In this document: positions 27,763 to 36,502 of the stretch, one piece after another
How positions within the stretch are numbered: position 1 is the stretch's first letter
Layout of the letters: each line of letters starts with the position of its first letter
Source of the DNA: Nitratireductor aquimarinus
Lineage (GTDB): Bacteria; Pseudomonadota; Alphaproteobacteria; Rhizobiales; Rhizobiaceae
Assembly: GCF_017255295.1 (NCBI RefSeq)
Contig: NZ_JAFKDE010000007.1
Coordinates: 282,906-346,905, forward strand
Length of the DNA: 64,000 nucleotides
Direction of reading: 5' to 3'
The notes under the pieces: model-generated
The model's input: the letters and a program-made list of their open reading frames with translations, nothing else
What the model was told of the DNA's origin: nothing
The model's database searches: none
Position numbers and translations under genes: made by a program

Positions 27763-28707
27763 ATGACAGCGATGTCAAAGGAACGTGACCCGAAGGGCGA
27801 GCGACGACAGGATCCCTATCCAAGCAGGCTGCCGAAAGAGCATTGGCTGCCGCGCCAGGACAGAACCGTGTGGAGCCAGTGGCGACCCGACGCGCCGCTC
27901 ACCGCACAGCAGGCCGACCAGTTCGACCGCGACGGCTTTCTTGTTCTGAAGGACCTCTTCACGCCGCAGGAAGTGGAGGCGCTGAAAGCCGAATCCGCAG
28001 CCCTGCGCGGTGGCGAGCGCGCGCTGATGGATGACAGCGTCATTACCGAGCCCGGCTCCAGCGAAGTGCGCACCATCTTCAAGCTTCCGGAGCAGAGCCC
28101 TCTTTTTCACCGTCTCGCCAGCGACCGCCGCATTGCCGGCATCGCGCGCTTTCTTCTCGGTGACGAGGTCTACATTCACCAGTCGCGCCTGAACTACAAA
28201 CCGGGTTTCACCGGCAAGGAATTCTACTGGCATTCGGATTTCGAGACCTGGCATGCGGAAGACGGCATGCCGCGCATGCGCGCCGTGTCCGCCTCGCTTC
28301 TCCTGACCGACAACGACGCCCTCAACGGCCCGCTCATGCTGATGCCGGGCTCGCACAGACATTTCATCGCCTGCGCCGGCGAAACGCCCGAAGACAACCA
28401 CAAATCCTCGCTGAAAAAGCAGGAAGTGGGCGTCCCCTCGCATGAGGCGCTGACCAGCCTCGCCAAAGAGCACGGCGTAACCGCAGCCACCGGCAAGGCC
28501 GGCACGCTGGTTCTGTTCGATTGCAACACGATGCATGGCTCCAACGGCAACATCACGCCGTTTGCCCGTTCCAACGCGTTCTTCGTGTTCAACGCCATGT
28601 CGAACCGGCTGCAACGGCCCTTCGGAGCCGGTAAGGCGCGACCAGACTTCCTCGCCGACCGTGGCGAACCCAACCCCGTGGCCATTCAGACCGGGAAACT
28701 GGCGTAA
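27763..28707 (+). CDS. ectD: Ectoine 5-hydroxylase
   Basis: EctD is a non-heme Fe(II), 2-oxoglutarate dioxygenase that makes 5-hydroxyectoine. The 314-residue protein carries the family signature FYWHSDFETWHAEDGMPRMR, containing the iron ligands His and Asp, and the distal His in CNTMHGSNGN, plus the FARSN 2-oxoglutarate arginine. ATG 27763 follows AAGGAG by seven bases; the longer frame starting at 27697 overlaps the hairpin. Its presence implies the host makes hydroxyectoine as well. Confidence 0.97.
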   Translation: MTAMSKERDPKGERRQDPYPSRLPKEHWLPRQDRTVWSQWRPDAPLTAQQADQFDRDGFLVLKDLFTPQEVEALKAESAALRGGERALMDDSVITEPGSSEVRTIFKLPEQSPLFHRLASDRRIAGIARFLLGDEVYIHQSRLNYKPGFTGKEFYWHSDFETWHAEDGMPRMRAVSASLLLTDNDALNGPLMLMPGSHRHFIACAGETPEDNHKSSLKKQEVGVPSHEALTSLAKEHGVTAATGKAGTLVLFDCNTMHGSNGNITPFARSNAFFVFNAMSNRLQRPFGAGKARPDFLADRGEPNPVAIQTGKLA

Positions 28708-28728
28708 GCCAAAGAAACATTGGACATC

Positions 28729-30213
28729 ATGACTGACCGACAAAACGAGGGTGCGGCCGATAACGGCCGTACCAACCAGCAACCGCTTGGCGACCACACC
28801 GTAGAGAAGATCGGCGGCACCTCCATGAGCCGTGCCCGCGAACTGCTCGACACGATCCTCATCGGCAAACGCCGCGAGGACGCGCTCTACAACCGCGTGT
28901 TCGTGGTGTCCGCCTTCGGCGGCATCACCGACAAGCTGCTGGAACACAAGAAGTCGGGCGAGCCCGGCGTCTATGCGCTGTTCTCCCATGCCGACAATGA
29001 GCATGGCTGGATGGAGGCGCTGAGCGCGGTGAGCCGCGCCATGTACGCCATCAACGAGAAGATGTTCGACGAGGCCGCCGACCGCCACGCCTCCGACGAC
29101 TTCGTGCGCGAGCGCATCGAAGGCGCACGCGGCTGCCTGATCGACCTGCAGCGTCTCTGCTCCTACGGGCACTTCCAGCTCGGCGAGCACATGCAGACGA
29201 TCCGCGAGCTTCTGTCCGCTCTCGGCGAGGCGCACTCGGCCAACAATCTGGCCCTGCTTCTGCGCCGCGAGGGCGTCAATGCGCGCTTCATCGACCTGAC
29301 CGGCTGGCGCGACGAAACACAGCCAAGCCTCAATGAGCGCATCAAGCAGGCTTTCGACGAAATCGACCTGACGCGCGAACTGCCCATCGTCACCGGCTAC
29401 GCCCAGTGCCGCGAGGGCCTGATGCGCGAGTTCGACCGGGGCTATTCGGAAGTGACATTCGCCACAATCGCCGCGCTGACCAGCGCGCGTGAGGCGATCA
29501 TTCACAAGGAATTCCACCTTTCGAGCGCCGACCCGCGCCTTGTCGGCACGGAGAATGTGCGCAAGATCGGCCGCACCAATTATGACGTCGCCGACCAGCT
29601 CTCCAATATGGGCATGGAAGCGATCCACCCGAAGGCCGCGAAGAAGCTGCGCCAGGCCGGCGTGCCGCTGCGCGTCGCAAACGCCTTCGAGCCGGAGGAT
29701 CCCGGCACGCTGATCGACGCGGAACCGGCCACCGCCGCCGGCGTCGAGATGGTCACCGGCCTGCCCGTCACCTCGCTCGAACTGTTCGAGCAGGACATGG
29801 TGGGCGTGAAGGGATACGACGCGGCGATCCTCGAATCGCTGACGCGCCACAAGGTGCGCATCGTGTCGAAAAGCTCGAACGCCAATTCCATCGTGCACCA
29901 TCTGGAAGCGACGCTGAAATCGGTTCGTCGCGTCGAGCGCGATCTTGCAGAGCGTTATCCGGCCGCCCGCATCACGGCGCGCCGCGCCGGCATGGTGTCC
30001 GTGATCGGCCGCGACCTGACCGGGCTTGGCGTTATGCTGGAGGGCCTCAAGGCGCTGGATGAAACGGGCGTCGAACCACTCGCCTCGCAGGAGACGGGAC
30101 GCGGTGTGGATGTGCAGTTCCTCGTGCGCAGTGAAGACCTGGAAAAAGCCGTCAAGACGCTGCACCGGGCCTTCATCGAAGAGGGGGAGGAGACGTTGAA
30201 GGCAGCGGCCTGA
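28729..30213 (+). CDS. ask_ect: Ectoine-type aspartate kinase
   Basis: A specialised aspartokinase that feeds aspartyl-phosphate into ectoine synthesis and is generally less feedback-inhibited than the housekeeping enzyme. The 494-residue protein has the substrate-loop VEKIGGTSMS, the catalytic region GYSEVTFATIAAL and C-terminal ACT repeats (about 340-480). A TTG at 28720 three codons upstream is an alternative start; neither has a clear ribosome-binding site. It closes the ect operon 21 bases after ectD. Confidence 0.95.
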   Translation: MTDRQNEGAADNGRTNQQPLGDHTVEKIGGTSMSRARELLDTILIGKRREDALYNRVFVVSAFGGITDKLLEHKKSGEPGVYALFSHADNEHGWMEALSAVSRAMYAINEKMFDEAADRHASDDFVRERIEGARGCLIDLQRLCSYGHFQLGEHMQTIRELLSALGEAHSANNLALLLRREGVNARFIDLTGWRDETQPSLNERIKQAFDEIDLTRELPIVTGYAQCREGLMREFDRGYSEVTFATIAALTSAREAIIHKEFHLSSADPRLVGTENVRKIGRTNYDVADQLSNMGMEAIHPKAAKKLRQAGVPLRVANAFEPEDPGTLIDAEPATAAGVEMVTGLPVTSLELFEQDMVGVKGYDAAILESLTRHKVRIVSKSSNANSIVHHLEATLKSVRRVERDLAERYPAARITARRAGMVSVIGRDLTGLGVMLEGLKALDETGVEPLASQETGRGVDVQFLVRSEDLEKAVKTLHRAFIEEGEETLKAAA

Positions 30214-30259
30214 GCGTCGCTTCCTTCAACGTCACCCAAGCACGCCTCACCCATCCACT

Positions 30260-30553
30260 TCAGCGGGCCAGAACGTCGCTCCATTCGGGATGCCGGCGAA
30301 ACTGGGCCGCGGCAAAGGGGCAGAGCGGTCTCACCTTCACGCCATTGCGGCGCGCGTCCTCAACGGCGCGCGTCACCAGCGCGAGCCCCACACCCTGCCC
30401 GCGAAAAGCGTCGGGAACGCCGGTGTGATCGATGATGATCTGGCTCGTTCCGACCTTCGAAAAGGTCATCTCGGCTTCATGGCCTTTCGCACGATAGACA
30501 TAGCGTCCCTTGCTGCCTTCTTCCTCCAGCATGATCGGTCCTATGTCGCTCAT
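30260..30553 (-). CDS. Small GNAT-like N-acetyltransferase (COG2388 type)
   Basis: A 97-residue minimal GNAT fold with the acetyl-CoA motif VPDAFRGQGVGLALVTRAVE and the C-terminal RPLCPFAAAQFRRHPEW that defines the YjdJ/COG2388 group. Substrate unknown. It overlaps the hydrolase gene by four bases and is the last gene of a three-gene operon, convergent with the ectoine operon. Confidence 0.9.
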   Translation of the reverse strand: MSDIGPIMLEEEGSKGRYVYRAKGHEAEMTFSKVGTSQIIIDHTGVPDAFRGQGVGLALVTRAVEDARRNGVKVRPLCPFAAAQFRRHPEWSDVLAR

Positions 30554-31182
30554 GCCTCATCCTTTCCACGCGCGAGGAACGGCGCAAGAAACCGGCCTGC
30601 CGCTGTGACTTCGCCGGGCCGCAGCTCGTGCCCGCCCGTGTGCCATTCGATCTGCGTATCAGCGCCAGCCGCCTCCAGATAGCTCAACAGGCGCGCCGTG
30701 AGCTTTTCCGGGCAGATGGGATCATGCCGCCCGGCGGTAACGAGAAAACGCGTCATCACCGCGCCCTCGCCCCAGTCGGGCTCGAAGGGGATGAGCGGAT
30801 GCATGAGCACCGCCGCATCGAAAAGCTGCGGTGCAGCGAAAGCGACCGACGCCAGAATGTTTGCGCCATTGGAATAACCGAGCCCCAGAACGGCGCTCGG
30901 CTTTTCGCGCTCCACATGGGCCGCCACGAAATCCCGCATGCGTCCGGTGGCGCGGGCGAGGTCGTCCATGTCGTAGACGCCCTCGCCGGTGCGGCGAAAG
31001 AAGCGCGCCGCGCCCTGTTCGTTCACATCGCCACGCGGCGACACCAGACCGGCGCCGGGCGCCAGCTCCGCACCCAGCTGCAGGAGCTGACGCTCGTCGC
31101 CGCCTGTTCCATGAAACAGGAACAGGAGCGGCTTGCCCGGCCCCACAGAGGCCAGGTGATGCACATAATTGTCGACTGCCAT
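30550..31182 (-). CDS. Alpha/beta hydrolase (carboxylesterase, MhqD-like)
   Basis: A 210-residue phospholipase/carboxylesterase-type hydrolase. The triad is visible as Ser in GLGYSNGANIL, Asp in AGRHDPICP and His in TGGHELRPG. HGTGGDERQL is the oxyanion region. It lies between a ring-cleaving dioxygenase gene (three bases apart) and the GNAT gene. The dioxygenase-hydrolase pairing resembles mhqO-mhqD loci that respond to quinones. Confidence 0.88.
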   Translation of the reverse strand: MAVDNYVHHLASVGPGKPLLFLFHGTGGDERQLLQLGAELAPGAGLVSPRGDVNEQGAARFFRRTGEGVYDMDDLARATGRMRDFVAAHVEREKPSAVLGLGYSNGANILASVAFAAPQLFDAAVLMHPLIPFEPDWGEGAVMTRFLVTAGRHDPICPEKLTARLLSYLEAAGADTQIEWHTGGHELRPGEVTAAGRFLAPFLARGKDEA

Positions 31183-31185
31183 CGA

Positions 31186-32118
31186 TCAGCCTCCGATTTC
31201 CGGCAATGCCTTTTCGAGCTGTGCGCGCAGATGCGCATGCTGTTTCGGCAGCTTCAGCGCTTCGCCCAGATGCGCCATGTCCTCGTCATTGTCGAAGCCC
31301 GGCACATTGGTCGCGATCTCGAACAGGACGCCGCCCGGCGCACGGAAATAGATCGAATGAAAATAGTCGCGGTCGATCACCGGCGTGACCCGGAAGCCCT
31401 CGGCCTCCAGCGCCGCGCGCACGGCAAGCTCGGCCGGATCGTCTGCGACGGCAAAGGCGATGTGATGCACGGAGCCCGCGCCCTGTCGCGCCACCGGCGC
31501 ATCGGGGCTGGTTTCCAGATCGATCAGATCCGCACCATTGCCGCCCTCGCGCTTCATGCGCAGGACGCCGCCATCTTCGGCAACCGGCGTGTAGCCCATC
31601 AGCGACAGAAGCGCCTTCGAGCCGCCGTTATCGCGCAGGACGAGCGATGCCGAGTGAAAACCGCGGATCGCGACATCCGCGTCAATGCCCGCACCGTCCC
31701 ATGGCGCGCGCGCATCATCCTTCGTCTCCACCAGCGCGAAGCCATCGCCATCGATGCCGTCGAAGCGCAGGCGCGTTTCGCCGAAGCGGGTTTCGCGCGC
31801 GACGCCGGTGACATTGTGCTCATCGAAACGTTTCGTCCAGTAATCGAGACTGCCCTCGGGCACGGCGTAGACGGTTGTTCCCACCTCGCCAGCGCCGCGG
31901 CTGCCCGCCACGATGTTGGGGAACGGGAAATAGGTCATCACGGTGCCCGGCGCGCCAACGCCATTGGCGTAATAGAGATGATAGACATCCGGCGCGTCGA
32001 AATTGACCGTCTTCTTGACGCGGCGCAGGCCGAGCGTTCCGGTGATGAAGCGGTCGGTTGCCTGCGCATCCCGCGCCATGGATGTGATGTGGTGAATGCC
32101 TTCGATCTGGGTAAGCAT
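31186..32118 (-). CDS. VOC-family ring-cleaving dioxygenase (MhqO-like)
   Basis: A 310-residue protein of two vicinal-oxygen-chelate halves, with HHITSMARDAQATDRFITG early and SVHHIAFAVADDPAEL in the second half; the two histidines and a late glutamate (APGGVLFEIAT) form the metal site. The LGLRRVKKTVNFD segment is typical of the MhqO/LinE-like group active on hydroquinones and catechols. ATG 32118 begins the family-conserved MLTQIEGIHH; the longer frame to 32226 lacks similarity. First gene of the detoxification operon. Confidence 0.88.
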   Translation of the reverse strand: MLTQIEGIHHITSMARDAQATDRFITGTLGLRRVKKTVNFDAPDVYHLYYANGVGAPGTVMTYFPFPNIVAGSRGAGEVGTTVYAVPEGSLDYWTKRFDEHNVTGVARETRFGETRLRFDGIDGDGFALVETKDDARAPWDGAGIDADVAIRGFHSASLVLRDNGGSKALLSLMGYTPVAEDGGVLRMKREGGNGADLIDLETSPDAPVARQGAGSVHHIAFAVADDPAELAVRAALEAEGFRVTPVIDRDYFHSIYFRAPGGVLFEIATNVPGFDNDEDMAHLGEALKLPKQHAHLRAQLEKALPEIGG

Positions 32119-32240
32119 GACAAATCCCTTTTTGAGTTTGCCGCAACGTCTCCACGGCTGAGTGTAGCACCAAGATGGCGATGCGTGAGCGTCCATGAAA
32201 GCGATGACGGGAAGACGCATTGTCAACGCTGCATAAACAA

Positions 32241-32270
32241 AGAGCCCCGCGCTTGGCGCTGGGCTCCTTT
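32241..32270 (-). terminator. Hairpin terminator of the PRC-barrel gene
   Basis: GAGCCC (32242-32247) and GGGCTC (32261-32266) enclose an inner GCGC/GCGC stem. Read on the minus strand it follows the PRC-barrel stop by 21 bases and ends in CTCTTTGTTT, a modest U-tract. Confidence 0.7.
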
Positions 32271-32290
32271 ATCGATGCGGTACGCGCAGA

Positions 32291-33367
32291 TTACTGAACC
32301 TGCATCCGCATATCGTCACGCTGCTCGCCATAGACCGCCTCGTCATAGGCCGGCTGCTGCTCGAGCTCTTCCTGCGTGAACTCGGTGTAGAGATAGAACG
32401 AGCCGCTGCCGTCGGTCATGAAGGCGAGATTGTCCATGCCAATGGCAACCTCTTTCTCGCCAATGCCCAGGAAGCCGCCGACATCGACGATGATGGCGTC
32501 GACCTGACCATCCTGCGTGACGATCACGTCACCGATCTCGCCAATGTTCTCCTCATTCGCGCCGTAGACTGTGGTGCCGGTCAGCTGCTCCGTGCTGATC
32601 TGGTCGGTCGGCATCTCGTCAAGGCTCGAACGGTCGATGGCCGAGGTCATCGTGTCATCGGTCATCGGCGCTTCAGCGTCCGGAGCCTGTGCGGTCTCGT
32701 CCATACCGGCGGCCGGGGCTTCCGTGCCTGCCATCTGGTCGTCAGAGCCGGAAGCATCCGGGGCGGGGGCAGCGGCCATGCCGTCGCCGCTCGCCGCATC
32801 GCCCATGGCATCTGTAGTCGTGTCGGACGCCGGAGCCATGGCGGTTTCGCCAGCGCCTTCCTCGCTCTCGACCGGCGCATTGGCCAGATCATCCTTGGAG
32901 GCAGGCTTGGTCATCGACACATCGGCGTCTGCCGGCATCGGACGATAGGCCGAACGGTCAAACTCTTCCTGAGCCTTCAGAGCGTCGGCGCTGGTTTCGA
33001 TCACCAGCCAGCGGTCGCCATCCTGCTCGGCCCACTCGGCCATCTCATATTCGAGCGCAACTTCCTTCTGGCCAATGCCCAGGAAGCCGCCAACGCCGAC
33101 AACCAGCGTGGTGACGTCGCCATTCTCATCGAGAACCAGATCGGTCACCTTGCCGATGTTCTCGGCATCTTCGCCGGCGCCATTGTAGACCGACTTGCCG
33201 ATCAGATCGGTGGCCAGATGGCCATCGGCGCGCACCACCATTTCAGTGGGCTGCTCGGTGGGGGCCGCAGCCGGTGCGCCGGTTGCGGGGGCCGTGGATG
33301 TCTGAGCGACCGCACCGGTCGCGACAAGCGTTGCAATTGCAGTGGTCGCCAAAAGGTTGCGGAACAT
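32291..33367 (-). CDS. Exported protein with two PRC-barrel domains
   Basis: A 358-residue protein with a signal peptide (about 1-22, ending TGAVAQ) and two PRC-barrel domains (about 45-120 and 265-340), each containing VGGFLGIGxKEVA. The linker (about 160-255) is acidic, Ala/Asp/Met-rich low complexity. Rhizobial homologues are stress-induced and periplasmic, with no defined biochemistry. ATG 33367 follows GGAGAG by six bases. An exact EcfG-type promoter lies 93 bases upstream, so it is probably in the general stress regulon. Confidence 0.88.
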   Translation of the reverse strand: MFRNLLATTAIATLVATGAVAQTSTAPATGAPAAAPTEQPTEMVVRADGHLATDLIGKSVYNGAGEDAENIGKVTDLVLDENGDVTTLVVGVGGFLGIGQKEVALEYEMAEWAEQDGDRWLVIETSADALKAQEEFDRSAYRPMPADADVSMTKPASKDDLANAPVESEEGAGETAMAPASDTTTDAMGDAASGDGMAAAPAPDASGSDDQMAGTEAPAAGMDETAQAPDAEAPMTDDTMTSAIDRSSLDEMPTDQISTEQLTGTTVYGANEENIGEIGDVIVTQDGQVDAIIVDVGGFLGIGEKEVAIGMDNLAFMTDGSGSFYLYTEFTQEELEQQPAYDEAVYGEQRDDMRMQVQ

Positions 33368-33459
33368 GATAAGCTCTCCGTGTGCAGTGTTTCTGTACAG
33401 GCCGCGCTCCGAACCGAACTTGCCAGGGAGGATCGGTGCGTGGCCGTTTGCACCCTTAA

Positions 33460-33484
33460 AACGCGCCGCCCTCATTCTTGTTCC
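33460..33484 (-). promoter_or_regulatory. EcfG-type promoter of the PRC-barrel gene
   Basis: On the minus strand GGAAC (33484-33480), a 16-base spacer and CGTT (33463-33460) match the consensus -35/-10 of the alphaproteobacterial general stress sigma factor. The start codon is 93 bases downstream. Confidence 0.75.
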
Positions 33485-33593
33485 GCGTTTTTCCGAACGC
33501 ATTGCCAAACTTTGCCCGGGAACCTTTCGACCAGCCGCTCCTTAACGGTCGAGCACAACACAATCGCGCAGCAAAACCTCAGGGAACCCTCCA

Positions 33594-34520
33594 ATGCATG
33601 TTCTGGCTGTCCTAAACTGCAATGGGGGAACCCTGCGCAGCCTTGATACCGAAGCGCTGGCGCGCGAGATGAAGGGCATCTTCGAGGCGGCTGGCCATAC
33701 CATGGACATCAGCCTTTGCAGGGGTGACGAACTCGTCGCAACCATGGAAGATGCCGCGCGCGACGAGACGGCAGACATCATTCTGGCCGGCGGCGGTGAT
33801 GGCACCATCTCGCTGGCGGCGGGTCTGCTTGCCCATTCCGACAAGGCGCTCGCCATTCTTCCCGCAGGCACGATGAACCTCTTTGCACGCAGCCTCGCCA
33901 TACCGCAGGATCTGCGCATGGCGATGGAAGCACTCGCCCATGGCGACATCAAAAATGTCGACATTGCCGATGCCGACGGACACTATTTCGTGCATCAGCT
34001 TTCCATCGGCATGCATCCGAAACTGATCCGGCTGCGCGAACGGATGACCTTTCGCTCGCGGATCGGCAAGATATTTGCCTCGGTGCGCGCCGCGATGGCG
34101 ACAATGATCCGCCCGCCCAAACTGGACGTGGAGCTGGAGCTCTCGGAAACGAAAGTCCGCACCACCACGTCGAACCTGGCGATCACCAACAATCTCTATG
34201 CAGAAGGCCAGCGCCTTCCCTTCACCGACCAGCCCGATGGCGGGCAGCTGGGCGTCTACATCACGCATGCCCGCACCCGCAGCGAACTGATCCTCTGGCT
34301 TCTGAACATGGGGATTGGTCGCTGGCGGCAGAACGAACAGATGGAAATTCACGAGGCGACGGAGGTGACCGTGCGCATCTGCTCGCGAAGGCGACGCTTC
34401 AAATGCGCCATCGATGGCGAGTTGCGGCCTTTGCAGCGCGAGACCCGCATCAGGCTGCATCCGGGCGCGCTCCGCGTGGTGATGCCCCGGCCGGCCGACC
34501 AGAGCCTTTGGCCCTTCTAG
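33594..34520 (+). CDS. Diacylglycerol kinase-type lipid kinase
   Basis: A 308-residue DAGK catalytic-domain protein of the YegS/BmrU group. The nucleotide-binding GGGDGTISLAAG motif, preceded by DIILA, and the NLFARSLAIP loop are intact. Such enzymes phosphorylate diacylglycerol or related lipids at the membrane. The DGELRPLQRETRIRLHPGAL end is typical. It is divergent from the PRC-barrel gene. A strong terminator follows at 34555. Confidence 0.9.
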   Translation: MHVLAVLNCNGGTLRSLDTEALAREMKGIFEAAGHTMDISLCRGDELVATMEDAARDETADIILAGGGDGTISLAAGLLAHSDKALAILPAGTMNLFARSLAIPQDLRMAMEALAHGDIKNVDIADADGHYFVHQLSIGMHPKLIRLRERMTFRSRIGKIFASVRAAMATMIRPPKLDVELELSETKVRTTTSNLAITNNLYAEGQRLPFTDQPDGGQLGVYITHARTRSELILWLLNMGIGRWRQNEQMEIHEATEVTVRICSRRRRFKCAIDGELRPLQRETRIRLHPGALRVVMPRPADQSLWPF

Positions 34521-34554
34521 GCGCAATTCCAGAAACACACAGGCGCAGAACGAC

Positions 34555-34585
34555 AAAAGCCCCGGCTAATCTGGCCGGGGCTTTT
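34555..34585. terminator. Bidirectional intrinsic terminator
   Basis: AAAAGCCCCGGC (34555-34566) pairs with GCCGGGGCTTTT (34574-34585) and is followed by TTT. It separates the convergent lipid kinase and dps genes and has A/T runs on both sides, so it can serve both. Confidence 0.88.
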
Positions 34586-34610
34586 TTTGATGCCGCACGT
34601 TTCTCACACG

Positions 34611-35120
34611 TTAGTCGGCGATGATCGAGCGCAGCATCCACAGCGCCTTCTCGTGGAAGGTCAGGCGCTCGGTCAGCATGTCGGCGGTGACCATGTCACC
34701 CTTTTCATCTGCGGCAGCGCCGATGTCGCGCATCTTGCGAACGGCTTCCTCATGGTCCTCAACCAGATCCTGCACCATCTCAAGGGCCGAGCGGCCCGAG
34801 GCGCGAAGCTCGATGGACGTGTCGACACCCTTGCCCGCCAGAATGGGCGCGTGATGGCCCAGCGCACGAACCCGCTCGGCGATGATGTCCGTCGCTTCAA
34901 ACAGGGCGTTGTACTGCTCCTCGGTCAGAACATGGATCGAATGGAACAGCGGGCCGACGACATTCCAGTGATAGATGTGGGTCTTGATCAGGAGCCTGTA
35001 GGTATCGACGAGGATCTCCGAAAGCCCAGCGGCAATTTCCCTGCGGTCCGCATCGGAAATGCCAATGTCCATCTTGTCGGCATGGGTCTTGGGTTTGAGA
35101 ACTTCAGCTGCATCGCTCAT
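34611..35120 (-). CDS. dps: Dps-family ferritin-like DNA-protection protein
   Basis: A 169-residue Dps. The intersubunit ferroxidase residues are in HIYHWNVVGPLFHSIHVLTE and the FEATDIIAERVRALG segment. Dps dodecamers oxidise Fe(II) with peroxide and coat DNA in stress and stationary phase. GAAAGGAGAGACC precedes the ATG. I found no EcfG promoter in the short upstream region despite the stress neighbourhood, so peroxide control (OxyR) or another sigma factor is possible. Confidence 0.95.
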   Translation of the reverse strand: MSDAAEVLKPKTHADKMDIGISDADRREIAAGLSEILVDTYRLLIKTHIYHWNVVGPLFHSIHVLTEEQYNALFEATDIIAERVRALGHHAPILAGKGVDTSIELRASGRSALEMVQDLVEDHEEAVRKMRDIGAAADEKGDMVTADMLTERLTFHEKALWMLRSIIAD

Positions 35121-35209
35121 TGGTCTCTCCTTTCATTGAGTATCTTGAATACGGGAATCTCATGAAGCTGATGAAACAAGCTGGTGAAACAATTGCGCGG
35201 TAAGCCGCG

Positions 35210-35398
35210 TCATCCAGTCGGCCCGTCCTCGGCGGCGGGCAGCTCTATGGCCTGTTCTTCATCGAGCATCAGGCCATAGACCTCGACACCCCACCAGACG
35301 ACAGCCGCCAGCAGAAGACCGAACACCAGAACCATGAGAACCGGGAAGCCGCGCCGTCCCTGGCGCGCCTCCTGAGAAGTCGTCTTGTTTTCAGGCAT
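35210..35398 (-). CDS. Small single-pass membrane protein
   Basis: A 62-residue protein with a charged N-terminus (PENKTTSQEARQGRRG), one transmembrane helix (about 18-42, FPVLMVLVFGLLLAAVVWWG) and an acidic tail. AGGAG lies eight bases before ATG 35398; the longer frame is unlikely. Function unknown. Upstream, GGAAC-N16-CATT is a one-base miss to the stress promoter consensus. Confidence 0.7.
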   Translation of the reverse strand: MPENKTTSQEARQGRRGFPVLMVLVFGLLLAAVVWWGVEVYGLMLDEEQAIELPAAEDGPTG

Positions 35399-35499
35399 GA
35401 TCACTGCTCCTGTCTTCTTCCCTCGACCAATGCCGTGGCCGAGGGAGAGTTCCATTGCAGTGCAAAAAAGTGAGCCGGATTGGCCGGCTCATACCCGGC

Positions 35500-35589
35500 T
35501 GGAGCGGATTATCGTTTCGTGGAAACGCTGCTCCACGCCAACCGCTTTTGGTCCGCATTCATGCGGACGTCAGGTGTTCCCACCCGACT
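35500..35589. repeat. Dispersed repeat, family B copy 2
   Basis: TGGAGCGGATTATCGTTTCG then TGGAAACGCTGCTCC, a GTCCGCATTCATGCGGAC hairpin and CAGGTGTTCCCACCCGAC align end to end with 1011-1099. Its right edge overlaps the last two bases of the holin-like gene's stop codon. Confidence 0.65.
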
Positions 35590-36037
35590 AACCGGCGTCG
35601 CCATCCGGATCTCCACCGCTGTTCTCGCGGTAGATTGCGTAGCCAACGGCCACGAGCACGGGAAGGGCGAGCGCACCGAACTTGCCGGTGCGCGAGAGGA
35701 GCGAGGGAAGCAGCGTCAGTGCCGCCGTTCCAGCCAGAACGCCCGCATCGGAAACGCGGCGCTCACGCGCGCGGCGCTGTTCGGCACGGGTCCAGATCCT
35801 GAGGCTGACAAGGACGACAAGCGCCATGGCCACGAAACCAAGGCCGAAGCCAAGCGCGGCCTCGAGCGTGCCCCATTCGTCCGCAGCGGCAATGAACCCC
35901 GCCAGAACGAGAAAGCCAATGCCGAACAGACCCAGAAACGCGGCGAGCGCATAGAACATGGATGCGACCCGCGCGCGCTTGAGCGAGGCCGACACTTCTC
36001 CGGTCGCAACGGAGGCAAGCAGTCTTGCCAGCATCAC
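35588..36037 (-). CDS. Holin-superfamily-like membrane protein (YqjE type)
   Basis: A 149-residue protein with two strong N-terminal transmembrane helices (about 28-50 and 58-80) and a further hydrophobic stretch near the C-terminus (125-138). It resembles the phage-holin-superfamily proteins encoded after DUF883 genes (yqjD-yqjE arrangement); a phage origin is not implied. It starts six bases after the DUF883 stop, forming a two-gene stress operon. Function unknown. Confidence 0.75.
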   Translation of the reverse strand: MMLARLLASVATGEVSASLKRARVASMFYALAAFLGLFGIGFLVLAGFIAAADEWGTLEAALGFGLGFVAMALVVLVSLRIWTRAEQRRARERRVSDAGVLAGTAALTLLPSLLSRTGKFGALALPVLVAVGYAIYRENSGGDPDGDAG

Positions 36038-36043
36038 AGCGAC

Positions 36044-36382
36044 CTAGCGGCGCGTGGCGAGAGCCAGCAGGAAGCCGGCTCCAACGGCCAGCGCCAGCGA
36101 GGTGAACGGGCGCTCGCGAACGGTGCGGGCCAGCTCTTTCTCCAGTTCCTGCGAGCTGTCCTTCACGCTGTTGAAGGCTGCCTCGCCCTGGCCGCGCAGC
36201 TGCTCGATGCGCTCACCGGCCGCCTTGCGCGCCGCTTCGCCGGACTGGCCACCCATGTCCTTGAGATGGCTAATAAGTTGAGCCATGTCGGAGCGCAGCT
36301 GCTGGATGTCCTTTTCCAGATCGCCGGTGGTCACTTCGTCGTTTTTCTCGGTGCGTGCGGATTTCGCTGCCGTGGTTGCCAT
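36044..36382 (-). CDS. DUF883 (ElaB/YqjD-like) membrane-anchored protein
   Basis: A 112-residue protein: a long amphipathic helix/coiled coil (about 20-85, LEKDIQQLRSDMAQLISHLK) and one C-terminal membrane anchor (SLALAVGAGFLLALATRR). E. coli relatives are stationary-phase tail-anchored proteins that bind ribosomes. ATG 36382 follows GGAGAA. An exact EcfG-type promoter lies 33 bases upstream. Confidence 0.87.
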   Translation of the reverse strand: MATTAAKSARTEKNDEVTTGDLEKDIQQLRSDMAQLISHLKDMGGQSGEAARKAAGERIEQLRGQGEAAFNSVKDSSQELEKELARTVRERPFTSLALAVGAGFLLALATRR

Positions 36383-36414
36383 CTCAGCATTCTCCAATGT
36401 TTCAGTTCCAAGCC

Positions 36415-36439
36415 AACGCCAAACAATATGTGAAGTTCC
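36415..36439 (-). promoter_or_regulatory. EcfG-type promoter of the DUF883 operon
   Basis: Minus-strand GGAAC (36439-36435), 16-base spacer, CGTT (36418-36415). It is 33 bases before the DUF883 start. Confidence 0.78.
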
Positions 36440-36502
36440 ATTTAGCACGGAACCAATTACCCGGCGGTCTATTTTCTAATGAAACATTTCTGGAAAAGTT
36501 GC

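Noticed and set aside
27775..30165. A 796-residue minus-strand open frame opposite ectD and ask_ect
   Set aside because: It is the antisense shadow of two well-supported ectoine genes in GC-rich DNA. The translation is rich in His, Arg, Ala and Gly with no domain.
34611..35209. EcfG promoter for dps
   Set aside because: No GGAAC element exists in the upstream region on the proper strand, so stress-sigma control of dps is not supported here.
35588..36037. Holin-like protein as evidence for a prophage at 36 kb
   Set aside because: It is paired with a DUF883 gene and an EcfG promoter, the usual chromosomal stress arrangement, and no other phage gene is near.
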